In this document: piece by piece, positions 25,757-31,476 of the stretch
How positions within the stretch are numbered: the stretch's first letter is position 1
Layout: each line of letters begins with the position of its first letter
Assembly (NCBI GenBank): GCA_002372015.1
Contig: DFIA01000045.1
Location: 1-31,476 of the forward strand
Length of the DNA: 31,476 bases
DNA from: Bacteroidales bacterium UBA3709
GTDB lineage: Bacteria > Bacteroidota > Bacteroidia > Bacteroidales > UBA932
Reading direction: 5' to 3'
Program-made: the position numbers and the translations under genes
Notes under the pieces: model-generated
Database searches by the model: none
What the model saw: only the letters and a program-made list of their open reading frames with translations
Told to the model about the DNA's origin: nothing

Positions 25757-27417
25757 TAAAATTTCATTTTGAAAGTATCTTTAAGGGTTACGGTACGGTT
25801 GAATACCGGTAGTTCCGGAGTAGTATCCGGATCTTTGAAAAAGTAACCGATTCTCTCAAATTGTACGGCAATACCCGAAGTGTCGTCTAAAAGTGCCGGC
25901 TCTGCATAGGCTGCAACTATATCCATGGAATGAGGATTTAAAAAGTCTTTGTAGTCTGAATCTTCCGGTATCTGATCCATGAATTGCTCGGTAAACAGAC
26001 AATCTATCAATCTCACCTCCAGTTTTTTTGCATCGGCAACACTTACCCAGTGTATGGTTCCTTTAACACTTCTCCACTCCCCTACGCCCGGCTTGGAGGA
26101 AGGGTCGTAAGTACAGATTATTTTGGTAACGTTACCGCTACTGTCTTTTATTACCTCCTTACACTTGATTATATAACCATATTTCAGCCTAACCTCTCCA
26201 TTTGGCTGCAGGCGGAAATATTTCTTAGGAGGATTTTCCATAAAGTCTGCCCTCTCTATATAAATATGGCCGGTAAACGGAATCCTGCGCTTTGGCCCAT
26301 CAGGGAATGCAGGATTAAGAGGTGCTTCCAACCATTCTACCTGTCCTTGCGGCCAGCCTTCCAACTCCAATTCTACAGGATCTAATACCGCCATATATCT
26401 ATTTGCACGTGCATTTAGATCTTCCCGAACACACCACTCTAAAAGAGATAAGTCTATTATATTATCTCTTTTAGCTACCCCTACCTTTTCTGCAAACATC
26501 TTGATACTCTCAGGAGTATAACCTCTTCTTCTTATACCGCAAATAGTAGGCATTCGGGGATCGTCCCAGCCTCTTACATAGTTGCTGTTTACAAGTTCCA
26601 ATAACTTACGCTTGCTCATAACCGTGTATGTAAGATTAAGACGCGCAAACTCATACTGACGAGACGGGAATATGCCTAATTTTTCTATAAACCAATCATA
26701 CAGAGGCCGATGAACATCAAATTCCAGAGTACATATACTATGGGTTATACCCTCAATAGAATCGCTTTCTCCATGGGCATAATCATACATAGGATATATG
26801 CACCACTTAGTGCCTGTCCTATGGTGAGAAGTATAATTGATACGGTACATGATTGGATCTCTAAAGAGCATGTTAGGATGTGCCATATCTATTTTAGCCC
26901 TCAACACTTTCTCACCCTCCTTAAACTTACCATCACGCATATCGCGGAAAAGAGCTAAATTTTCTTCCACACTGCGATTGCGCCAAGGCGATGGTATTCC
27001 TGGCTTCTGAACTGTTCCACGATTTAGGCGTATCTGTTCTAAAGACTGATCATCTACATAAGCTAAGCCCTTGTTGATAAGGTCTTCTGCCCAATCGTAG
27101 AGCTGCTGAAAATAATCCGAGGCATACCTCTCTTCTGCCCATTCAAATCCAAGCCAGCGTATATCGTTCTTTATGGAATCTACATATTCAACATCTTCTT
27201 TGCTTGGGTTTGTATCGTCGAACCGGAGATTGGTCTTACCTCCGTATTTCTTAGCCACCCCAAAGTTCAGGCAGATGCTTTTTGCATGTCCTATGTGGAG
27301 ATAACCATTAGGTTCTGGTGGAAAACGAGTAAGTATAGTCTTATGACGACCAGATTTTAAATCTTCTTCTATTATTTCTTCAATGAAATTGAGGCTTTTC
27401 TCCGTATTCTCTTCCAT
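25756..27417 (-). CDS. glnS: Glutaminyl-tRNA synthetase
   Basis: A 553-residue class I synthetase that charges tRNA-Gln. RFPPEPNGYLHIGHAKSICL contains the HIGH motif (41-44), RFDDTNPSKEDVEYVDSIK the GlnRS-type continuation, and VMSKRKLLELV the KMSKS-like loop. The C-terminal beta-barrel anticodon region is present, for example the SSKPGVGEWRSVKGTIHWVS segment. The length fits bacterial GlnRS without an added GatB-like or YqeY domain. Its presence implies direct charging of glutamine rather than only the Glu-tRNA(Gln) amidation route. A good -7 box lies 38 bases upstream, and its stop is shared by one base with the deformylase-like gene, which it therefore probably drives. Confidence 0.96.
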   Translation of the reverse strand: MEENTEKSLNFIEEIIEEDLKSGRHKTILTRFPPEPNGYLHIGHAKSICLNFGVAKKYGGKTNLRFDDTNPSKEDVEYVDSIKNDIRWLGFEWAEERYASDYFQQLYDWAEDLINKGLAYVDDQSLEQIRLNRGTVQKPGIPSPWRNRSVEENLALFRDMRDGKFKEGEKVLRAKIDMAHPNMLFRDPIMYRINYTSHHRTGTKWCIYPMYDYAHGESDSIEGITHSICTLEFDVHRPLYDWFIEKLGIFPSRQYEFARLNLTYTVMSKRKLLELVNSNYVRGWDDPRMPTICGIRRRGYTPESIKMFAEKVGVAKRDNIIDLSLLEWCVREDLNARANRYMAVLDPVELELEGWPQGQVEWLEAPLNPAFPDGPKRRIPFTGHIYIERADFMENPPKKYFRLQPNGEVRLKYGYIIKCKEVIKDSSGNVTKIICTYDPSSKPGVGEWRSVKGTIHWVSVADAKKLEVRLIDCLFTEQFMDQIPEDSDYKDFLNPHSMDIVAAYAEPALLDDTSGIAVQFERIGYFFKDPDTTPELPVFNRTVTLKDTFKMKF

Positions 27418-27454
27418 AACTGTTGCTTGTAAATGAGTATTTAGAAACTACACA

Positions 27455-27462
27455 CAAATATA
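27455..27462 (-). promoter_or_regulatory. -7 box of the glnS promoter
   Basis: TATATTTG on the minus strand (27462 down to 27455) matches TAnnTTTG exactly and predicts initiation near 27449, about 31 bases before the glnS ATG. No clear -33 element is visible. It lies back to back with the yicC -7 box. Confidence 0.55.
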
Positions 27463-27494
27463 GCCATAATTAGCTTATTTGGCCATATTCTTAT

Positions 27495-27502
27495 TAACTT
27501 TG
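27495..27502 (+). promoter_or_regulatory. -7 box immediately before the yicC start
   Basis: TAACTTTG matches TAnnTTTG exactly but ends only 5 bases before the yicC ATG. If used, the mRNA would start at or next to the ATG. Confidence 0.4.
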
Positions 27503-27507
27503 CATAT

Positions 27508-28404
27508 ATGATAAAATCTATGACAGGGTACGGCAAGGGAGAATGTGTACTTGCAGACCACAGCAAAATAACTGTAGAGATAAAAACTCTGAATGGTAAA
27601 AATGCAGACATAAGCATTAAAAGCCAGCTTATTCCTAAAGACAAAGAATTAGAAATAAGAAAGTTGCTAATAAAAGAATTAGTAAGGGGCAGCATAGAAA
27701 TCTCCATTTCTCACGCCATAAAGCATACCCCTGCCAGAGTGCAGAATCTAAATAAGAGCGCAGCACTATCTTATATAGAACAAATCCATAGAATTATGGC
27801 CGAGGATGCCGGCTCTGCCGCTCGCATTACTCCGCTTGCAGAAGCATTTCTCTGGTCTTCTATATTAAGGATGCCGGATATTTTTGAAGCAACAGACTTA
27901 ACACTCAGCAGTACAGACTTGGCTAAAATAGACAAGGCTGTAATGCAGGCCATCAAAAAACTCAATACTTATCGCACCGCAGAGGGCAAAGCTCTCTGCT
28001 CCGATATTACAGCAAGAGTTGAGAAGATTATGGCACTTTTGCAAGAAGTAAAAAGACTCGATGCAAAACGTATTCCTGCCATAAAAGAAAGGCTCAGGCA
28101 GAAAATAGAAAAAAGCGGCATAGATGCAGATCCAGAAAGGTTGGAGCAAGAACTTGTCTTTTACGTGGAAAAACTCGATATAAATGAAGAGAAAGTAAGG
28201 CTGACACAGCATTGCAAGTATTTTCTAAATACGCTTAACAAAGAAGCGTTGGCTGGAAAGAAACTTGGTTTTATTGCACAGGAAATGGGCAGAGAAATCA
28301 ACACGCTTGGCAGCAAGGCAAATGATGCAGATATACAGGCTCTTGTTGTAAGAATGAAAGATGAGGTAGAAAAAATCAAAGAACAAACGTTGAATATTTT
28401 ATAG
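27508..28404 (+). CDS. yicC: YicC/YloC family endoribonuclease-like protein
   Basis: A 298-residue protein beginning MIKSMTGYGKGECVL, the canonical YicC N-terminus, which fixes the start. The C-terminal block GFIAQEMGREINTLGSKAND, followed by an acidic helix (MKDEVEKIKEQTLNIL), is the conserved DUF1732 end. Residues about 160-245 form a long charged helical region. YicC in E. coli is an RNase that acts on a small RNA, and the YicC/YloC family is treated as endoribonucleases; the RNA target here is unknown. The gene diverges from glnS and is followed by the DUF6340 gene 62 bases downstream. Confidence 0.92.
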   Translation: MIKSMTGYGKGECVLADHSKITVEIKTLNGKNADISIKSQLIPKDKELEIRKLLIKELVRGSIEISISHAIKHTPARVQNLNKSAALSYIEQIHRIMAEDAGSAARITPLAEAFLWSSILRMPDIFEATDLTLSSTDLAKIDKAVMQAIKKLNTYRTAEGKALCSDITARVEKIMALLQEVKRLDAKRIPAIKERLRQKIEKSGIDADPERLEQELVFYVEKLDINEEKVRLTQHCKYFLNTLNKEALAGKKLGFIAQEMGREINTLGSKANDADIQALVVRMKDEVEKIKEQTLNIL

Positions 28405-28420
28405 ATGATATAGTATCTGA

Positions 28421-28439
28421 GGTATTATTTTTGAATACC
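28421..28439. repeat. Inverted repeat enclosing the -7 box of the DUF6340 gene
   Basis: GGTATT (28421-28426) and AATACC (28434-28439) are perfect 6-bp arms around a 7-base centre that holds most of the -7 box. It may be an operator, or a weak terminator for yicC, whose stop lies 17 bases upstream. Confidence 0.4.
28426..28433 (+). promoter_or_regulatory. -7 box of the DUF6340 gene
   Basis: TATTTTTG matches TAnnTTTG and lies 33 bases before the ATG at 28467. It sits in the centre of an inverted repeat (28421-28439). Confidence 0.4.
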
Positions 28440-28466
28440 CGATACAGAGTAAAAAAGTTTTAATAC

Positions 28467-29408
28467 ATGAAAAAGTTTGTTTCTAAGTACAGATTGTTGA
28501 TAATATCAGGTATATTTTTCCTTACCGGATGCGCCACCCCTCAGGCTATGTTTTTTAATGTAGATGTACTTAAACCTAAACTCTATACATTTACACCAGA
28601 AGATCAGACATCGTCCGTAATAACAACATACACAAATACAATCGATAGCTTGTCGGCAATTTTTTTAGCACAAGCAACTGCAAGACAGTTGGAGTTAAAC
28701 AATGCCCTTGACGAAGGTGCTATAGGAGCTTTTACCATACCGGCTCAAGAGTTCAGCGGCACATCAGATAAAGAGTATCTCGAACAACTTATGTTGGCCA
28801 CCGGAAGCCGTTGTCTCTTTATAGTGAGCAATATAGAGTTTCGGCCGGAAAAAGTAGAAAGGACTATTTCTGTAGGCAATATAGAGAGTTTCTGTGTTTG
28901 TCCTATAAAAGCCAATATCGATATTTACGATGCAGCTACAGATACGGTGCTGTACAAAAAACTCCACGCAGATACAATGTACGTAAGAGTACCAGACAGG
29001 TTTACAGGTTCCAAACAAGATGTTATCAAGTATATACAAGCCAACGATTCTCTGATAAGGTCAACATTTGGCACCCTGATAGCAGACGAAGTTTCTCCAA
29101 ACTGGACACCGGAAGAATGGATGCTTATAGACTATCCCACAGACAATGCCTGGCATACAGCTTACAAAAATGCGATGGATTTCAAGTGGGAAGAAGCTAT
29201 AAAAGGCTGGCTGCCTCTTACAGAATCGGAGAATAAAGATAAAAGCTCCTATGCGGCTTTCAACATAGCTGTAGCCTGCCAGATGTTAGGCAATACAGAA
29301 CTGGCTCTCAACTGGATACAATATGCCAGAAATAATTACAACTTTAGAGAAGCCGAAAGTTTAGAGAAGTATCTGAAATCACGGGCCAATACAACAAATA
29401 GCAATTAA
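28467..29408 (+). CDS. DUF6340 family lipoprotein with C-terminal TPR-like repeat
   Basis: A 313-residue protein with a lipoprotein signal peptide (hydrophobic residues 9-20, lipobox LTGC, C22). Residues about 25-205 match the Bacteroidota-specific DUF6340 pattern: an N-terminal VDVLKPKLYTF-type strand and a central SRCLFIVSNIEF. Then come INTERNAL strands such as ANIDIYDAATDTVLYKKLHA. The C-terminal 90 residues are helical with a tetratricopeptide-like pair (WEEAIKGWLPLTE, AAFNIAVACQMLGNTELALN). Such lipoproteins are expected on the periplasmic face or cell surface; no function is established. The mgtC-like gene starts 3 bases after its stop, so the two are probably co-transcribed. Confidence 0.75.
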   Translation: MKKFVSKYRLLIISGIFFLTGCATPQAMFFNVDVLKPKLYTFTPEDQTSSVITTYTNTIDSLSAIFLAQATARQLELNNALDEGAIGAFTIPAQEFSGTSDKEYLEQLMLATGSRCLFIVSNIEFRPEKVERTISVGNIESFCVCPIKANIDIYDAATDTVLYKKLHADTMYVRVPDRFTGSKQDVIKYIQANDSLIRSTFGTLIADEVSPNWTPEEWMLIDYPTDNAWHTAYKNAMDFKWEEAIKGWLPLTESENKDKSSYAAFNIAVACQMLGNTELALNWIQYARNNYNFREAESLEKYLKSRANTTNSN

Positions 29409-29411
29409 TAT

Positions 29412-30095
29412 ATGAAAGAATTTATTGCCGGCATAAACTGGGAACTATTCATAAGATTGATTGTAGCTGGCGCCTTAGGCACATTAGTGGGCTTGGAAAG
29501 AGAATACAGGGCAAAGGAGGCTGGATACCGTACACACTTCTTGGTATGCCTCGGCAGTGCGCTTATGATGATTGTTTCTCAATATGGATTCGAAGCTATT
29601 TTAACCAAGTATCAAGGAACCGGAAATCTCAGGTTAGATCCTGCCAGAATTGCGGCTCAGGTAGTAAGTGGCATAGGTTTTCTTGGAGCCGGTACCATAC
29701 TAATACAGAAACAGGTAATTAAAGGACTCACTACCGCAGCAGGGCTATGGGCTATGGCCGGTGTAGGTTTGGCTGTAGGAGCCGGCATGTATAAGGCGGC
29801 TATTGCTGGTACAGTACTCATACTCATAGGACTCGAATTATTAAGAGTGTTTTTTAAAGGCATAGGTTATCGTACCATCACTATAGAAATAGAGGTGGAA
29901 GACAAAGACAGTTTGGAGCAGCTGCAAAATCTCTTAGCCAAGCCCCTCTATACTGTAACCGCTTACAATGTCAGCCAAACCTTTTCAGGATATAAAATAG
30001 AAGCAGCGGTTAAGATGAAGAGCAGAACAGACGAAAAAGAACTGTTCAGAAAGCTCAATCAGCTGAACACGCTGCTTATGAAAAAGTTTGAATAA
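29412..30095 (+). CDS. MgtC/SapB family inner-membrane protein
   Basis: A 227-residue protein with about five membrane helices in the first 150 residues: 9-26 (LFIRLIVAGALGTLVGLE), 43-60, 83-100, 105-123 and 127-147. The conserved GLEREYRAKEAGYRTH (24-39) and GIGFLGAGTILIQ (91-103) segments define the MgtC/SapB family. A soluble ACT-like tail (about 155-227) follows, as in the longer members. In pathogens MgtC aids growth at low magnesium and inside macrophages; in other bacteria the role is less clear, so no specific function is assigned. No magnesium-sensing leader is seen, as the gene follows DUF6340 within 3 bases. It ends 2 bases from the convergent YitT gene. Confidence 0.88.
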   Translation: MKEFIAGINWELFIRLIVAGALGTLVGLEREYRAKEAGYRTHFLVCLGSALMMIVSQYGFEAILTKYQGTGNLRLDPARIAAQVVSGIGFLGAGTILIQKQVIKGLTTAAGLWAMAGVGLAVGAGMYKAAIAGTVLILIGLELLRVFFKGIGYRTITIEIEVEDKDSLEQLQNLLAKPLYTVTAYNVSQTFSGYKIEAAVKMKSRTDEKELFRKLNQLNTLLMKKFE

Positions 30096-30097
30096 GG

Positions 30098-31030
30098 CTA
30101 TTCCTTGATATCTTTAAAACCCCTGCCTATTATCTCAGAAGAATCCACTACATTGATAAAGGCCATAGGATCTATTTCTGCAATCCTATATCTAAGGTTC
30201 ATCATCTCTCTCCTTGTTAGAGACACATAAATCATACTTTTTTCTTCGCCCTTAAACATTCCCTTGGCCGGCAGTAATGTTGCTCCACGATGCATATCTT
30301 CTATGATAATCTTTCGGATATCGTCTGGCCTCTCAGATATTATCAGCATAGTCTTGGCAGCCTGACCCTCAATAACCATATCTATTATCTTGCTTTCTAT
30401 GATAATAATCAGCCAAGAATACATAGGTAGTTTCCAATCGCCAAAAGCTATAACTGTAGAAAGCGTAATAAGACCATCTACAATTATTACTGCCGTTCCC
30501 ATAGATATATGCAGATACTTGTTTACTATCATTGAGATAATATCGCTACCGCCGCTTGTAGCTCTGGAGCGGAAAATCATTCCCAAACCTATACCATACA
30601 AAATACCTCCGAATATTGCAGCAAGCAACTGATGGTCAAAGAGTTTAATTGCATCTACGCCAGTCAGGCCACTTTCTGTTATTCTATTGCTTACATCTGG
30701 TTCAATCAATGAATCAAAGCCGTAAGTTTGGTGAATCAACCACATAAAGGCAGGTATCAGCAAAGTACATAGAAGTGTTTTAATACCAAAACGGCTACCC
30801 AAAACTATAGTACCTATTATTAGGAGCGGAATATCCATACAAAGGGCAGAAAGCTCTGTTCTCCAACCCCAAAGATGGTGAAATACCATAGAAAGACCAT
30901 AAGTTCCGCCAGGTGCAAATCCATAAGGCTCTATCAGTAATACCGCACCTAATGAGAAGATGAAACACCCTCCAACAAGGAGAGCGTACTCCATTATGTT
31001 TTGTCTTGAAAAAATCTTCTTGGTTCCCAT
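30098..31030 (-). CDS. YitT family membrane protein (DUF161 + DUF2179)
   Basis: Started at the ATG at 31030 (310 residues); the longer frame begins with a TTG inside fabG. The first 220 residues hold about five or six hydrophobic helices with LVGGCFIFSLGAVLLIEPYG, FAPGGTYGLSMVFHH and SRATSGGSDIISMIVNK, all characteristic of YitT. The C-terminal DUF2179 domain (about 220-300) includes TMLIISERPDDIRKIIIEDM, GATLLPAKGMFKGEEKSMIY and MAFINVVDSSEIIGRGF. The family is widespread and its transport role, if any, is unproven. It lies 5 bases after the fabG stop, which suggests co-transcription with fabG. Confidence 0.9.
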   Translation of the reverse strand: MGTKKIFSRQNIMEYALLVGGCFIFSLGAVLLIEPYGFAPGGTYGLSMVFHHLWGWRTELSALCMDIPLLIIGTIVLGSRFGIKTLLCTLLIPAFMWLIHQTYGFDSLIEPDVSNRITESGLTGVDAIKLFDHQLLAAIFGGILYGIGLGMIFRSRATSGGSDIISMIVNKYLHISMGTAVIIVDGLITLSTVIAFGDWKLPMYSWLIIIIESKIIDMVIEGQAAKTMLIISERPDDIRKIIIEDMHRGATLLPAKGMFKGEEKSMIYVSLTRREMMNLRYRIAEIDPMAFINVVDSSEIIGRGFKDIKE

Positions 31031-31035
31031 ATATA

Positions 31036-31476
31036 TTACATCATCATACCACCGCAAACTTGAATAACCTGTCCCGACACATAAGCAGAAAGATCAGAAG
31101 CAAGGAATAGGCACACATTTGCCACATCCTCTACCGAACCGCCACGTCTTAACGGAATCTTTTTGTACCAATCTTGTTTTACCTCATCAGAAAGCTGCTC
31201 GGTCATCTCTGTTAAGATAAAGCCAGGAGCAACAGCATTGGCTCTGATACCTCTCCTTCCCATCTCCTGTGCAATGCTCTTAGCCAAACCTATCATACCT
31301 GCTTTTGATGCAGAATAATTGCACTGACTTGCATTGCCATGAACTCCCACAACAGAAGACATATTTATTATAGAACCTGCTTTCTGTCCCATCATTACAG
31401 GAGTTACGGCATGTATAAAATTAAAGGCACTCTTCAGATTAACAGCTATAACAGCATCCCACTGCTGCTCAGTCAT
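31036..31476 (-). CDS. fabG: 3-oxoacyl-[acyl-carrier-protein] reductase, 5' end cut by window edge
   Basis: The last 146 residues of a short-chain dehydrogenase/reductase. The Met at the window edge is internal: the Rossmann TGxxxGIG motif and cofactor site should lie outside the window. Visible are the NAVIAVNLKSAF-type strand (seen as WDAVIAVNLKSAF), SIINMSSVVGVHG with the catalytic Ser, YSASKAGMIG with the catalytic Tyr and Lys, RRGIRANAVAPGFILTEMT, and the C-terminal SDLSAYVSGQVIQVCGGMMM. The sequence is close to the FabG of fatty acid elongation, which reduces 3-oxoacyl-ACP with NADPH. Other SDR oxidoreductases share the fold, but the PGFILTEMT and SGQVIQVCGG wording favours FabG. Confidence 0.88.
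   Translation of the reverse strand: MTEQQWDAVIAVNLKSAFNFIHAVTPVMMGQKAGSIINMSSVVGVHGNASQCNYSASKAGMIGLAKSIAQEMGRRGIRANAVAPGFILTEMTEQLSDEVKQDWYKKIPLRRGGSVEDVANVCLFLASDLSAYVSGQVIQVCGGMMM

Noticed and set aside
1..31476. CRISPR array, tRNA or rRNA genes, insertion sequences, prophage
   Set aside because: No regularly spaced repeats, tRNA-like cloverleaf stretches, transposase or phage proteins were seen while reading both strands.

Overview
The window reads as ordinary chromosome from a member of the Bacteroidota, most likely order Bacteroidales. Evidence: a FimA/Mfa1-type fimbrillin operon with a FimB/Mfa2 anchor and the lineage-typical DUF3575 and DUF3868 proteins; a DUF6340 lipoprotein; -7 promoter boxes of the Bacteroidota form TAnnTTTG in front of several genes; short 5' leaders with almost no Shine-Dalgarno sequences. 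The DNA is moderately AT-rich and rich in AGA and ATA codons. No IS element, integrase, phage gene, tRNA, rRNA or CRISPR array was seen. No gap between genes exceeds 300 bases; the longest are about 100-110 bases.

Layout. 1-639 (-): truncated DUF2461 gene. 752-2758 (+): large AsmA/DUF748-type envelope protein. 2780-7087 (-): four-gene fimbrial operon (DUF3575 barrel, DUF3868/OmpA-like protein, fimbrillin, FimB-like anchor) behind a good promoter overlapped by a palindrome. 7191-13611 (-): addB-addA, the helicase-nuclease for double-strand break repair. 13688-17589 (-): pdxA-rnhA-gpsA-pgi, closely spaced and probably co-transcribed, perhaps reading on into addBA. 17697-19877 (+): recG. 19938-24972 (+): a five-gene operon with its own promoter, described below. 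25010-27417 (-): glnS, with an exported peptide-deformylase-like gene coupled to its stop codon. 27508-30095 (+): yicC, a DUF6340 lipoprotein and an MgtC/SapB membrane protein. 30098-31476 (-): a YitT-family membrane protein behind a 5'-truncated fabG.

The most interesting part is 19906-24972. It encodes, in order, a stand-alone (p)ppGpp-synthetase-like protein, a small HD-domain alarmone-hydrolase-like protein, an aminoglycoside-phosphotransferase-like kinase, a membrane sensor fusing Cache, SpoIIE/PP2C phosphatase and RsbW-type kinase domains, and a STAS anti-sigma-antagonist-like protein. The spacing (2 nt, 27 nt, a 4-nt overlap, 21 nt) indicates one transcription unit. It appears to join nucleotide second-messenger metabolism to a serine-phosphorylation partner switch. 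No sigma factor or other obvious output lies in the window, so the target is unknown.

A second oddity is the deformylase-like protein at 25010-25756. It keeps the metal ligands and catalytic Glu but has an N-terminal export signal and Ser-Ser where the family has Ala-Ala in motif 1. Several starts differ from the longest ORF: addA, pdxA, the DUF3868 gene, the synthetase, the HD gene and the YitT gene all have better downstream ATG starts, with reasons given in each entry.
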